From NCBI RefSeq assembly GCF_001187915.1, contig NZ_LGIU01000035.1:1-64000 (forward strand): a stretch of 64,000 bases of DNA, given 5' to 3'. Source of the stretch: Arthrobacter sp. RIT-PI-e. Lineage in GTDB: Bacteria > Actinomycetota > Actinomycetes > Actinomycetales > Micrococcaceae. The stretch's first letter is position 1, and each line of letters begins with the position of its first letter. Position numbers and translations under genes: made by a program. Of the stretch, positions 16,268 through 25,261 are shown piece by piece. The notes under the pieces are model-generated. The model was not told the DNA's origin, ran no database searches, and saw only the letters and a list, made by a program, of their open reading frames with translations.

Positions 16268-16906
16268 CTACGCCTGTTGCTTGACCGCCAGCAGCAATCC
16301 CGTGCCGGTGGGTATCAGGGCCGACACCAGGGTCTCGTCCTCGCGGATCGTCCTGCCCACCTGCCGCAGCGTGTTGGTCGACTGGTCCCGGACGGCGGGC
16401 TCCGCCACGCGGCCCTGGTCGAGGGCGTCGTTGACGATCATGATGCCGCCGGTCTTCAGCAGCCGGGTGGCCTGCTGGACGTAGGTGGGCAGGCCCGCCT
16501 TGTCGGCGTCGATGAACACGAGATCGTACGCGGAGTCGGTGAGCCGCGGGAGGACGTCGGCGGCCCGGCCCGAGATGGTGCGCGTCCGGTTCGAGGGGAT
16601 TCCGGCCTCCGCATACGCCTCACGGGCCGCACGCAGGTGGTCCACGTCGGAGTCGATGGTGGTCAGCACGGCGTTCCTGCCGAGACCACGCAGGAGGCAG
16701 ACCCCGGACACGCCCGCCCCGGCACCCACCTCCACCGCGGTGCTCGCCTTCGACGCGGCCGCCAGCACAGTGAGCGCCGCGCCGACCGCGGGGGTCACCG
16801 GGGCCACGCCGAGTTCGTGCGAGCGGTCCCGGGCCCTGAGCAGGATGTCGTCCTCGGTGGGAAGATTCTCCGTGTAGGACCAGCTGCTGTGTTTGTCGGC
16901 GGCCAT
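16268..16906 (-). CDS. SAM-dependent O-methyltransferase (family 3)
   Basis: A 212-residue protein with the class I methyltransferase fold: motif [12 protein letters not shown] (about 62), the acidic post-I residue in [21 protein letters not shown], and the metal-binding region of cation-dependent O-methyltransferases (VNDALDQG). It resembles Rv1220c, which also sits beside sigE in mycobacteria. The substrate is unknown. ATG at 16906 gives a family-like N-terminus (MAADK); ATG at 16912 is also possible. It is divergent from sigE across about 280 bp. Confidence 0.87.
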   Translation of the reverse strand: MAADKHSSWSYTENLPTEDDILLRARDRSHELGVAPVTPAVGAALTVLAAASKASTAVEVGAGAGVSGVCLLRGLGRNAVLTTIDSDVDHLRAAREAYAEAGIPSNRTRTISGRAADVLPRLTDSAYDLVFIDADKAGLPTYVQQATRLLKTGGIMIVNDALDQGRVAEPAVRDQSTNTLRQVGRTIREDETLVSALIPTGTGLLLAVKQQA

Positions 16907-17186
16907 GGACATCCGTTCTCTGATGGGTGTGGAGGAGTGGACGGGCGTTCTCGACGGCCCGCCCCAACACTACTGTGCGTGCGGCCCGCACTTCCATGCC
17001 ATGCGCACACCGTCCGGTCAACCCCGCCCGGCATGCCCCTGCCTGCCAGCTCGCTCTCAGCTTGGTGGGAAAGAATTTTCACTCGGGACATCCAGCACGA
17101 GTGCAGCCCCGAACCCACGATGGAGTCGCCGTATCCCGGCCGTCCGCCGGTGGGGAGCCGGGAGGACCCGGGGCGAGAAGGGGAAC

Positions 17187-17831
17187 ATGATGTCTAGTGT
17201 GAATACTGCTCAGAGTGCTGTTCCGGCGGGCCCGGAGCAGGTGCCGCTGGACGAGCACGGGAGCCCGTGGGTCCCGCCGTCCTGGGAGGAGGTGGTGACC
17301 AACTACTCACCGAAGGTCTACCGCCTGGCGTACCGGCTCACCGGGAACCGGTTCGACGCCGAGGACCTCACCCAGGAGGTCTTCGTGCGGGTGTTCCGCT
17401 CCCTCGCGAACTTCACCCCCGGGACGCTGGACGGGTGGCTCCACCGCATCACCACCAATCTGTTCCTCGACCAGGCCCGGCGGAAGACGCGCATCCGTTT
17501 CGACGGATTGACCGAGGAGGCGGAGAGCCGGCTCCCGAGCCGTCACCCCGGTCCGGAACGCAGCTTCGAGTTCAACAACCTGGACATCGACGTCCAGTCC
17601 GCCCTGGAGGACCTGCCGCCGGACTTCCGCGCCGCCGTGGTGCTGTGCGACCTCGAGGGTCTGTCCTACGACGAGGTGGCCCAGGCACTGGGTGTGAAGC
17701 TCGGTACGGTCCGTTCGCGTATCCACCGCGGGAGGACCATGCTGCGGGAGAAGCTCGCCCACCGCGATCCGCGCAGGCCGGGCAGCAACGGAGTCGCGCT
17801 GGGCCTGACGAGGATCGCCGGTCTGGGCTAG
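17187..17831 (+). CDS. sigE: ECF RNA polymerase sigma factor SigE
   Basis: A 214-residue ECF sigma factor. Region 2 (about 40-105) contains [25 protein letters not shown] and region 4 (about 140-195) [26 protein letters not shown]. It recruits polymerase to envelope-stress promoters and is held by the adjacent anti-sigma factor. ATG at 17187 has GAAGGGGA about 5 nt upstream; the second ATG (17190) is equivalent. In mycobacteria the order is sigE-rseA-htrA-tatB; here htrA is absent. The 280-bp upstream region has an AT-rich imperfect dyad (17066-17083), but I cannot assign a SigE promoter. Confidence 0.92.
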   Translation: MMSSVNTAQSAVPAGPEQVPLDEHGSPWVPPSWEEVVTNYSPKVYRLAYRLTGNRFDAEDLTQEVFVRVFRSLANFTPGTLDGWLHRITTNLFLDQARRKTRIRFDGLTEEAESRLPSRHPGPERSFEFNNLDIDVQSALEDLPPDFRAAVVLCDLEGLSYDEVAQALGVKLGTVRSRIHRGRTMLREKLAHRDPRRPGSNGVALGLTRIAGLG

Positions 17832-17838
17832 GAGCGTC

Positions 17839-18816
17839 ATGCTGCACCCGTACCGTTCCCTCCAGGACCTAGTGGACGGCGAGTTGTCCGACCGCCGGCG
17901 CATCGCCGTGGAGCGCCACGTGGCACGCTGCGCCTCCTGCGCCACGGCGCTCGGCCGGCTCCGGGGGCTGAAGAGCTCACTGCTCGGACTGCGCAACCCC
18001 GACCCGGACCCCGCACTGCAGCGCCGGCTCCTGGCACCGGGCTTCGCCTCGACGCCGGCGGCTCCCGCTCCCGGTGCGCACGGGCCGGGAGGAGCCACCG
18101 CGGTGGGTCCTCACCCGGCCGGCAAGCACGCCGGTCCGGTCCGCCGACGCCGGACGCTGACGGTGGCCGCAGGCGGTACGGCGGTGGTGGCCGGCGCCGT
18201 GCTCACGGGAGCCTATGTGATGGGGGCCGAGCAGACTCCCGACCCCGGTCCCTCGAACATCACGGCGATGCGGGCCGGCTGGGACTCCGTGGCCCCGCGC
18301 ACACCGGCCTCCCTGGACGAGGAGCAGCTCGAGACGCTGCGGGCCGGGGGGTGGTACTGCCCGGAGCTGGAATCGCTCGGGTTCACCCTGCGCAGTGCCG
18401 AGGGGATCACGGTGGCCGGCACGCCCACACTCGAACTGGTGCTCGAGAAGGACGGCGACACCGTGACGGTGTACGAGCAGCGCAAGGGCGGCGAGGCGCG
18501 GGATCGCGGAGGACCACTGAGCCCCGTCACGGGAGATCCGGTCTCCGCGGACGGCTTCGAGCACATCGGCGGCAGCGGACGCGATCTGTGGCTACGTGAG
18601 GGCGATCCCTGGCAGGTGGTGCTGGACTCGCCGTCGGTCACCTACACCGTGATCTCGGACCTGCCGGCGTCGGCGATGCCGCAGACCATGGGGTCGCTCG
18701 TCCAGACGGAGCGGGCCCAGCTCTCCTTCGACCCGGACGAGCAGCAGGACTCGATGCTCGAGCGCATCGTGCGCGGACTGGCGACCATCACCACCCCCGG
18801 GGGCGCCGGGCAGTGA
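17839..18816 (+). CDS. rseA: Membrane-bound zinc-finger anti-sigma factor (RseA-like)
   Basis: A 325-residue protein. Residues 1-50 form a ZAS domain with the His27-x3-Cys31-x2-Cys34 motif (ERHVARCASC) that binds the sigma factor and may sense redox. A Pro/Gly-rich linker follows, then one transmembrane helix at about 105-128, and an extracytoplasmic domain of about 195 residues without obvious catalytic residues. It starts 7 nt after sigE, so the two are co-expressed. The long extracytoplasmic part differs from the short soluble mycobacterial RseA and suggests regulated proteolysis (inference). Confidence 0.85.
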   Translation: MLHPYRSLQDLVDGELSDRRRIAVERHVARCASCATALGRLRGLKSSLLGLRNPDPDPALQRRLLAPGFASTPAAPAPGAHGPGGATAVGPHPAGKHAGPVRRRRTLTVAAGGTAVVAGAVLTGAYVMGAEQTPDPGPSNITAMRAGWDSVAPRTPASLDEEQLETLRAGGWYCPELESLGFTLRSAEGITVAGTPTLELVLEKDGDTVTVYEQRKGGEARDRGGPLSPVTGDPVSADGFEHIGGSGRDLWLREGDPWQVVLDSPSVTYTVISDLPASAMPQTMGSLVQTERAQLSFDPDEQQDSMLERIVRGLATITTPGGAGQ

Positions 18817-18911
18817 CCCGCCCGCACGGCGTCGGGCGGACCTCCGGATGCGGCCGCCACTCCGCGGGGGCCGCGTGCAGAGCAGGCGGTTCAGGAAGGT
18901 AATCTTTTACG

Positions 18912-19319
18912 GTGGTGGGAATCAACGGTCCGGAATTCGTGGTCCTGGCGATCATCGCCGTGGTGGTGCTCGGGCCGGAACGGCTTCCGGAGTACGCGGC
19001 GCAGCTCGCCCGGCTGGTCAGAGGACTCAAGCGGATGGCCACGGACGCGAGGGAGCAGCTGCGGGAGGAAGTGGGTCCTGAGCTCGACGAGGTCGACTGG
19101 CGCAAGCTCGACCCCCGGCAGTACGACCCGCGGCGCATCATCAAGGATGCCCTGCTGGACGACATCGAGGACGTGTTCAAACCCGTCAGCCCGGGTGCAC
19201 CGAAGGCCGCCCCTGCCACCACCCCGCCCACGCCCACGCCGGGCGGATCGCGTTCCGTGCCCGTCGGCACCCGGCTCCGCGCCGGGCAACCCGCCCCCTA
19301 CGACCTCGAGGCCACCTGA
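18912..19319 (+). CDS. tatB: Sec-independent (Tat) protein translocase subunit TatB
   Basis: A 135-residue protein: an N-terminal membrane helix (FVVLAIIAVVVLG), the conserved GPERLPEY hinge, an amphipathic helix (AAQLARLVRGLKRMATDAREQL), and a Pro/Thr-rich tail. With TatA/TatC it forms the twin-arginine export receptor in the cytoplasmic membrane. GTG at 18912 has AGGAAGG 12 nt upstream. It lies next to sigE/rseA, as in other Actinobacteria, and convergent to mrp. A short GAGGCC/GGCCTC stem at 19318-19331 may serve as terminator. Confidence 0.9.
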   Translation: MVGINGPEFVVLAIIAVVVLGPERLPEYAAQLARLVRGLKRMATDAREQLREEVGPELDEVDWRKLDPRQYDPRRIIKDALLDDIEDVFKPVSPGAPKAAPATTPPTPTPGGSRSVPVGTRLRAGQPAPYDLEAT

Positions 19320-19356
19320 GGCCCAGGCCTCCCGGAAGGGCGGCACCGGGGGTTGC

Positions 19357-20499
19357 TCAGCGGGGGGCCACGGGGAGTCTCACGCCCTCCAGCCCGCGCG
19401 GCCTGCGGGAGAGCGCCGAGGCGATGGAGGTCAGGGCGGCCGCGGCCGGGGTCCTGCCCGCAGCATGCCCGGGGTCGAGCACCAGTGGTGTCCCGGCGTC
19501 GCCGCCCTCCCTCAGCGCCACCTCCAGGGGGATGCTCCCGAGGAGGGGGACGTCGGTGCCGAGGGCGCCGGAGAGCCGCTCGGCGACCACGGTGCCACCG
19601 CCTGCACCGAACAGCTCCAGGCGTTCGCCGCCCGGCAGCTCCAGCCACGACATGTTCTCGATGACGCCCGCCACCCGCTGACCCGTCTGCACCGCCATGG
19701 CACCGGCACGCTCGGCGACATCGGCCGCCGCGCTCTGCGGGGTGGTCACGATCAGCAGTTCCGACGCCGGGAGCAGCTGTGCCACGGAGATCGCGATGTC
19801 ACCGGTGCCCGGCGGCAGATCGAGGAACAGGGCATCCAGGTCACCGAAGTGCACATCGGTGAGGAACTGCTCCAGCGCCCGGTGCAGCATGGGCCCGCGC
19901 CAGGAGATCGGCTGGTTCCCCTCCACGAACATGCCGATCGAGATGACCTTCACGCCGTGCGCCACCGGTGGCAGGATCAGCTCGTCCACGCGCGTGGGCT
20001 GCTGGGTGATCCCCATCAGGGCCGGGACGGAGAAGCCGTACACGTCGGCGTCCACGATGCCCACCCGCAACCCCTGTGCAGCCATCGCCACGGCGAGGTT
20101 CACCGTCACGCTGGACTTGCCCACACCGCCCTTGCCGCTGGCCACGGCGTACACCCGGGTGAGGGAGGAGTGATCGTTGAAGGGGATGCCGCGCTCGCCG
20201 CCCCTGCCCTTGAGTTGCTCCTTCAGGGCGTCCCGCTGGGCCTGGTCCATGACGCCGAGCTCCACCTCCACGGCGTCCACCCCGTCCACGGCGCCGAGAG
20301 CGGCCTCGGTGTCACCCGTGATGGTCTCCCGCAGGGGGCAGCCGGCGATGGTCAGCAGCACCCGCACGTGGGCGGTCCCGTCCCGCAGCGTGACGGAGTC
20401 CAGCATGCCGAGCTCCGTGATGGGACGGCGCAGCTCGGGGTCGATCACGGAGGCGAGGGCACTGCGGAGGACCTCCTCGGACGGGATCTGTCCGTTCAC
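19357..20499 (-). CDS. mrp: Mrp/NBP35-family Fe-S cluster carrier ATPase
   Basis: A 380-residue protein. The N-terminal 90 residues are a MIP18/DUF59 domain (PELRRPITELGM, LTIAGCPLR). The ATPase domain carries the deviant Walker A GKGGVGKSSV (about 122), FLDLPPGTGD and IENMSW. The family carries and delivers Fe-S clusters. The C-terminal CxxC of many ApbC proteins is not evident, which also occurs in some actinobacterial Mrp. GTG at 20499 overlaps the DUF1003 stop (GTGA), so it is translated with the two genes upstream. Confidence 0.9.
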   Translation of the reverse strand: MNGQIPSEEVLRSALASVIDPELRRPITELGMLDSVTLRDGTAHVRVLLTIAGCPLRETITGDTEAALGAVDGVDAVEVELGVMDQAQRDALKEQLKGRGGERGIPFNDHSSLTRVYAVASGKGGVGKSSVTVNLAVAMAAQGLRVGIVDADVYGFSVPALMGITQQPTRVDELILPPVAHGVKVISIGMFVEGNQPISWRGPMLHRALEQFLTDVHFGDLDALFLDLPPGTGDIAISVAQLLPASELLIVTTPQSAAADVAERAGAMAVQTGQRVAGVIENMSWLELPGGERLELFGAGGGTVVAERLSGALGTDVPLLGSIPLEVALREGGDAGTPLVLDPGHAAGRTPAAAALTSIASALSRRPRGLEGVRLPVAPR

Positions 20500-21095
20500 C
20501 GCGACGGCTTCCTCCCGCCGGGCTGCACCTTGGGGATCGAGACCGTGTTCTCGGAGGGCCTGCGGGGCTTGCGCTTGTGCAGCGTGACCTCCTGGCCGTC
20601 CGAGGTCTCGAGGAGCTCCTCGAGGACCGAGCGGAGCTCCGAGCGTACGTAGTCACGGGTGGCCACCTCCCGCAGGGCGATCCGCAGCTCGGCGATCTCC
20701 CGGGTGAGGTACTCGGTGTCGGAGAGGTTGCGTTCGGCGCGCTGGCGGTCCTGCTGCAGGGACACCCGGTCGCGGTCGTCCTGGCGGTTCTGCGCCAGCA
20801 GCAGCAGGGGTGCCGCGTAGGAGGCCTGGAGCGAGAGCATCAGGGTCAGCAGCGTGAACCCGATGGCGGCGCTGTCGAAGCGCAGGTTCTCCGGTGCCAC
20901 CGTGTTCCAGGTCAGCCACACGGCGCAGAACACCGTCATGTAGACCAGGAACTGGGGTGTGCCCATGAACCGGGCGAAGTTCTCGGTGGCACTGCCGAAG
21001 GCGTCCGGGTTGGGCCGGATGCGCGGGAGCAGCCTCGTGCGGCTCGCGCGGGGGGTGTCGAGCCCGCTGGAACTCGATCTGATCTTCTCAACCAC
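20496..21095 (-). CDS. DUF1003 membrane protein
   Basis: A 199-residue protein: a polar N-terminus, two transmembrane helices (about 43-65, FLVYMTVFCAVWLTWN, and about 75-97, IGFTLLTLMLSLQASYAAPLL), the DUF1003 signature (LLLLAQNRQDDRDR), then a charged helical C-terminus. The function of the family is unknown. GTG at 21095 is preferred because GAGGTGA (21102-21108) is a seven-base match to the 16S tail 6 nt upstream. It overlaps the preceding gene's stop and the following mrp start. Confidence 0.88.
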   Translation of the reverse strand: MVEKIRSSSSGLDTPRASRTRLLPRIRPNPDAFGSATENFARFMGTPQFLVYMTVFCAVWLTWNTVAPENLRFDSAAIGFTLLTLMLSLQASYAAPLLLLAQNRQDDRDRVSLQQDRQRAERNLSDTEYLTREIAELRIALREVATRDYVRSELRSVLEELLETSDGQEVTLHKRKPRRPSENTVSIPKVQPGGRKPSR

Positions 21096-22371
21096 GGCGG
21101 TCACCTCGTTTCGATCGGGGGGTGCCGTCCTGGGCACGCCAGTCGTCCGGCAGGAGGTGGTCGAGGACGTCGTCGACCGTCACCGCACCGACCAGACGGC
21201 CGTCGGAGTTCACCACCGGCAGGGAGTTCAGGTTGTAGGTGGCGAGCATGCGGGAGACGTCGCTGACGTTCCCCTGGTCGCCCACGGCCTCCAGATCGGT
21301 GTCGATGATGTTGCCGAGCGGCTCCGGCGGCGGGTAGCGCAGCAGCTGCTGGATGTGCACGACGCCGAGGTACCGGCCGGTGGGTGTCTCCAGCGGTGGT
21401 CTGCAGACGAAGATGGAGGACGCCAGGGCCGGGGTGAGCTCCTCGCGGCGGACGTGGGCGAGGGCCTCGGCCACGGTGGCCTCGGGGGGCAGGATCACCG
21501 GGACCGTGGTCATGAGGGAACCCGCGGTGTCCTCCTCGTACTCGAGCAGTCGCCGGACGTCCTCGGCGTCCTCGGGCTCCATGAGCTGGAGGAGCTCCTC
21601 CTTCTGCACGTCGGTCAGCTCGTTGAGGAGGTCCGCGGCGTCGTCCGGGTCCATCTCCTCGAGGACGTCGGCCGCACGCTCGGGCGTGAGGGAGGTGAGG
21701 ATCTGCACCTGGTCGTCGTCGGGCAGTTCCTGCAGCACGTCGGCGAGGCGGTCGTCCTGCAGTTCCCCCGCCACCTCGAGGCGCCGTTTGTCGTTCATCT
21801 CGTGCAGCGCGTCGGCGAAGTCGGCGGCCTTGAGGTCGTCGTGCTGGGCCACGAACTGGGTGGCGCCCTGGGGTTCGTCCACGGGACCGTGGAAGGCGTC
21901 GAGCCAGTCGATGATGAGGTGCCCCCCACCGCGGCGCAGGCCCCGCAGCGGCGAGGTGGAGCCACCCCGGCGGACGAAGAGCTGGGACACGTGCCAGTCG
22001 CCGGTCCGGTTGCGTTCCATCGCGATGTCCTCGACCGTGCCGCTGCCGCTGCCGTCGCGCAGTGAGATCCGGCGGTCGAACAGCTCGGCCACCATCAGCA
22101 TCTCGGCACCGCGCTGCTCGAAGCGGCGCAGATTCACGAGTCCGGTGCAGATGATCTGGGAGGGGTCCATGGAGGTGATGCGCGTCATCGGCACGAAGAC
22201 CCGCTTCTTGCCCGGTACCTCCACCACCAGGCCCACCACGTGCGGTGGTCTCGCCGGACCGCGGTCCAGTACCACGGCGTCACGGAGGCGGCCGAGGCGG
22301 TCCCCGAGGGGGTCGAACACGTCCAGGCCCAGCAGACGGGCCACGAAGACGCGGGTGGGGTTGGTGTTCAC
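21088..22371 (-). CDS. Soluble MgtE N-domain / CBS-pair protein with PRC-barrel-like N-terminus
   Basis: A 427-residue protein. Residues 1-150 hold two PRC-barrel-like segments (FDPLGDRLGRLRDAVV; FDRRISLRDGSGSGTVEDI). Residues about 180-285 are the MgtE N-terminal superhelix (LQDDRLADVLQELPDDDQ, MDPDDAADLLNEL). A CBS pair follows (SLMTTVPVILPPEATV; YNLNSLPVVNSDGRLVGAVTVDDVLDHL). The MgtE transmembrane channel is absent, so this is probably a cytosolic Mg2+/nucleotide sensor, not a transporter (inference). GTG at 22371 has TAGCCT 6 nt upstream. It heads a three-gene unit with DUF1003 and mrp, a common actinobacterial order. Confidence 0.85.
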   Translation of the reverse strand: MNTNPTRVFVARLLGLDVFDPLGDRLGRLRDAVVLDRGPARPPHVVGLVVEVPGKKRVFVPMTRITSMDPSQIICTGLVNLRRFEQRGAEMLMVAELFDRRISLRDGSGSGTVEDIAMERNRTGDWHVSQLFVRRGGSTSPLRGLRRGGGHLIIDWLDAFHGPVDEPQGATQFVAQHDDLKAADFADALHEMNDKRRLEVAGELQDDRLADVLQELPDDDQVQILTSLTPERAADVLEEMDPDDAADLLNELTDVQKEELLQLMEPEDAEDVRRLLEYEEDTAGSLMTTVPVILPPEATVAEALAHVRREELTPALASSIFVCRPPLETPTGRYLGVVHIQQLLRYPPPEPLGNIIDTDLEAVGDQGNVSDVSRMLATYNLNSLPVVNSDGRLVGAVTVDDVLDHLLPDDWRAQDGTPRSKRGDRRG

Positions 22372-22377
22372 CCTCCA

Positions 22378-22383
22378 AGGCTA
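22378..22383 (-). promoter_or_regulatory. Putative -10 hexamer TAGCCT for the MgtE-like/DUF1003/mrp unit (leaderless)
   Basis: Minus-strand TAGCCT, six bases, then the GTG at 22371. Confidence 0.5.
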
Positions 22384-22486
22384 TCCGGCACCACGTCCAG
22401 GGCCCGCATCCACCGGGGTGCACCACCCGGTCCACCCCGGTGGATGCACGCTCCCGTCACCGCGTGGTGTGCGGAACAATGGGGAC

Positions 22487-23418
22487 ATGTCTACACCACT
22501 CGGAACAACACCCTCCCGTGATCAGGGCCGGACCCTGCCCACCGGTGAGACCATCGGCCGCTACACCAGCTACCTGGATGCCCAGAAAGCCGTGGACTAC
22601 CTCGCCGACAACAAGTTCGCCGTGCAGAAGGTCGCCATCATCGGCAGCGAGCTGAGGATGGTGGAGCGCGTGACCGGTCGGCTGAGCTATCCGCGGGTCG
22701 CGCTCAGCAGCGCGGTCAGCGGTGCCTGGTTCGGGCTGTTCGTCGGACTGATCCTCAGTCTCTTCGGTGGCAGCGAGATGGTCAGCACCATCACCTCCTC
22801 TATCGCCCTCGGTGCCCTCTTCTGGTTGCTGTTCGGGGTGATCACCTACGCGTTCCAGCGCGGGAAGCGTGACTTCCCCCCCACGAGCCAGGTGGTCGCC
22901 CCCAGCTACGACATCATCGGGGAGCCGGGCCCCGCCGCCGAGGCCCGCCGCATGCTGCAGCAACTCCCCATGAACGGGCAGGCGCAGCACCCCGGTCCCG
23001 CACCCACCGGGTGGGGCCAGGGGCAGGGACCCCAGGCGCCGGCGCCCGACCGCCCGGCCTCCTGGGACGATCCGTACCGTTCCCAGCAGCCCCAGCAGCC
23101 CGTCGCAGGACAACAGCCGGCACAGCAGCCGGGTGGTCATGCGGATCAGCAGCCGCCGGCGCATCCCGGGACACCCGAGGAAGGGACGGCGGGGCCGGGG
23201 CCCACCGGCCCGCGCCGGGGCCGGTCCCCGCACCGCCCGACGGCCGCCCCCGGGGCGGCGCGCGGGGCGCGGCGCACCCCCCCGCCGACCAGCCGGGTGC
23301 GCCGGCAGACGGCACCACGGCTGCTACCGACCAGCAGGGCACCGGGCCGGGCGCACCGGGTCCGGGGACGCCGGACGGACGGAACGGATCCTCCTCCACG
23401 AACGGTCCCCAGCACTAG
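22487..23418 (+). CDS. General stress protein (YflT domain) with low-complexity tail, apparently frameshifted
   Basis: The first 60 residues (TGETIGRYTSYLDAQKAVDY, VAIIGSELRMVERVTGRL) match the YflT/GspB-type stress domain. Two hydrophobic helices follow (about 70-90 and 97-118), then a Gln/Pro/Gly-rich tail. In the ATG frame the tail turns Arg-rich after about 23,205 and runs on for 1 kb antisense to pepP, whereas the next frame gives a natural tail ending SSTNGPQH at 23418. The span is one base short of a multiple of three. I infer a single missing base between about 23,205 and 23,285, near G/C runs including C7 at 23277-23283. Restored length is about 310 residues. Function unknown. Confidence 0.72.
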
Positions 23419-23420
23419 TC

Positions 23421-23459
23421 CCGGGACCCGACGAGCCGCGGAGGACCGTCGGGTCCCGG
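23421..23459. terminator. Hairpin terminator after the general stress protein gene
   Basis: CCGGGACCCGACG (23421-23433) pairs perfectly with 23447-23459. Confidence 0.75.
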
Positions 23460-23471
23460 CCTGCAGGACGT

Positions 23472-23512
23472 ACGACGACGGCAAGGACCCGTCGGGGTCC
23501 TGCCGTCGTCGT
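23472..23512. terminator. Second convergent hairpin terminator (ACGACGACG arms)
   Basis: ACGACGACGGCA-AGGACCC (23472-23490) pairs with 23495-23512 around a GTCG loop, with one bulged A. It probably serves pepP on the minus strand. Its outer arm repeats that of the gltA/galE terminator. Confidence 0.75.
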
Positions 23513-23566
23513 CGGGGTGGGGCCCTCAGCGGCGTCCGAGGATGCCCCGACCGAGGATCGCCGTGC

Positions 23567-25147
23567 TCATTCGCCCGTGCTGCCCCAGATGCCGGCCATC
23601 CAGTCCTCGACGTCGTCCGGGTCGCGGGGGAGCGCCGCACTGAGGTTGACCGGGCCGTCGGAGGTCATCAGGATGTCGTCCTCGATCCGGACGCCGATGC
23701 CCCGGTACTCCTCGGGGACGGCGAGGTCCTCGGCCTTGAAGTAGAGGCCCGGTTCGATGGTGAACACCATGCCCTCCGTCAGGACGCCGTCGAGGTAGAG
23801 GTCCCGCTTGGCCTGGGCGCAGTCGTGCACGTCCATGCCCAGGTGGTGGCTGGTGCCGTGCGGCATCCACCGGCGGTGGTGCTGGCCCTCGTCGGCGAGT
23901 GCCTCCTCCAGGGAGACCGGCAGCAGGCCCCACCGGTCCAGGTTCTCGGCGAGCACCGTGACGGCGGCGAGGTGGATCTCCCGGAACCGGACGCCCGGCT
24001 GCGCGGCCGCGAAGCCGGCATCCGCGGCGTCGAGCACGGCCTGGTAGACCTTCCGCTGGATCTCGGTGTACGTGCCGTTGATGGGCAGGGTCCGGGTGAT
24101 GTCCGCGGTGTAGAGGCTCTCCGCCTCCACGCCGGCGTCGAGCAGGAGGAGTTCACCCGCACGCAGGTCACCCGTGTTGCGGATCCAGTGCAGCGTGGTG
24201 GCGTTGTTCCCCGAGGCCGCGATGGTGTCGTACCCGAGGTCGTTGCCCTCCTCGCGGGCACGGGTGAAGAATGCACCCTCGACCACGCGCTCGCCGCGGG
24301 GGTGGGTCATGGCGCGGGGGAGCGTCCGGACCACCTCGTGGAAACCGTTGACGGTCGCCGCGACGGCCGCCTCCATCTGCTCCACCTCCCAGGCGTCCTT
24401 GACGAGGCGGAGCTCGGAGAGCGCCTCGGCGAGGATCGCGTCCAGGGCGTCGGCCTTCTCGAGATCCACGCCCGTGTTGATGCGTGAGGTGTCCACCAGG
24501 GCATCCGCATTCAGATCCACCTCGCGGAGCAGCCTGATGCCGGTACCGCCGATCGCGGGGACACCGGCGTCCTTGGTGATGGCCACCTCGAGCTCCCCGA
24601 GGTCGGCGGTCTCCAGGGCCAGCTGCGCCGTCACCTGCGCCCTGGAGAGGCGTGAACCGATCCAGAACTCCCCGTAGCGGGCATCGGCGTAGAACTCCGC
24701 GGTGTCGCGTCCGGCGAGTTCACGGAAGTAGAGGGTGGCGGTGTGGTTACCGCCGTCGTCGCCCGCGCCGTGGTCCACGGGCTCGAGGACCAGCACGGCC
24801 TCGGGTTCGTGGTCGAGACCCAGGCCGGTGAGGTGCGCGAAGCCGGAGTGGGGGCGGTAGCGGTAGTCGGTGTCGTTGGAGCGGACCTTGAACGGGCCCG
24901 CCGGGATCACCAGGCGCTCGCCCGGGAAACGCTCGGAGACCGCACGACGCCGGCGGGCCGCGTGCGCGGCCACCGGGGACTCCGCGGGGAGATCGGAGGA
25001 CGAGGCCGCCCAGCCCTCGGCCATGAACGCCCTGAACGCGTCCGAGTCGGGACGCTGGGGGCGGTTCGCGTTGCGGGAGGAGAGCGGCTGGCCCTCCGCC
25101 GTGTCGGGAGGGAACAGGTCTGCGGGTGCGGTGTCGTCGGTGCTCAT
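23567..25147 (-). CDS. pepP: Xaa-Pro aminopeptidase (M24B)
   Basis: A 526-residue protein: an aminopeptidase P N-terminal domain (about 50-190) followed by a pita-bread M24 domain. Dimetal ligands are visible as Asp in LLLDAGVEAESLYTADITRT (two Asp), His in HHLGMDVHD, Glu in FTIEPGLYF and Glu in GVRIEDDIL. It removes N-terminal residues ahead of proline, in the cytoplasm. The length is slightly above E. coli PepP because of an N-terminal extension of about 40 residues. ATG at 25147; no strong ribosome-binding site or TANNNT hexamer is seen before it. Confidence 0.93.
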   Translation of the reverse strand: MSTDDTAPADLFPPDTAEGQPLSSRNANRPQRPDSDAFRAFMAEGWAASSSDLPAESPVAAHAARRRRAVSERFPGERLVIPAGPFKVRSNDTDYRYRPHSGFAHLTGLGLDHEPEAVLVLEPVDHGAGDDGGNHTATLYFRELAGRDTAEFYADARYGEFWIGSRLSRAQVTAQLALETADLGELEVAITKDAGVPAIGGTGIRLLREVDLNADALVDTSRINTGVDLEKADALDAILAEALSELRLVKDAWEVEQMEAAVAATVNGFHEVVRTLPRAMTHPRGERVVEGAFFTRAREEGNDLGYDTIAASGNNATTLHWIRNTGDLRAGELLLLDAGVEAESLYTADITRTLPINGTYTEIQRKVYQAVLDAADAGFAAAQPGVRFREIHLAAVTVLAENLDRWGLLPVSLEEALADEGQHHRRWMPHGTSHHLGMDVHDCAQAKRDLYLDGVLTEGMVFTIEPGLYFKAEDLAVPEEYRGIGVRIEDDILMTSDGPVNLSAALPRDPDDVEDWMAGIWGSTGE

Positions 25148-25248
25148 CCCGTCATCGTCTCATCGGAGCCGTGTGCCGGGGAAGTTCCGCCGGGGTCGGC
25201 GCGGGTGCCGCGGGTGTCCGGAGGAAGGCCGGCGTCACCGGCGGCGCG

Positions 25249-25254
25249 TAGATT
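25249..25254 (+). promoter_or_regulatory. Putative -10 hexamer TAGATT for the PHP gene (leaderless)
   Basis: TAGATT, seven bases (GGACCCG), then the GTG at 25262. Confidence 0.5.
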
Positions 25255-25261
25255 GGACCCG

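Noticed and set aside
17060-17186. SigE-type autoregulatory promoter before sigE (GGAAAG ... GGACAT)
   Set aside because: Neither the -35 (GGAAC-like) nor the -10 (GTT-like) matches the ECF consensus well enough.
21353-24487. A very long plus-strand open frame of over 1000 codons
   Set aside because: Only 22487 to about 23,205 resembles a protein (the general stress protein). The rest is the antisense shadow of the MgtE-like gene and pepP, kept open by high G+C.
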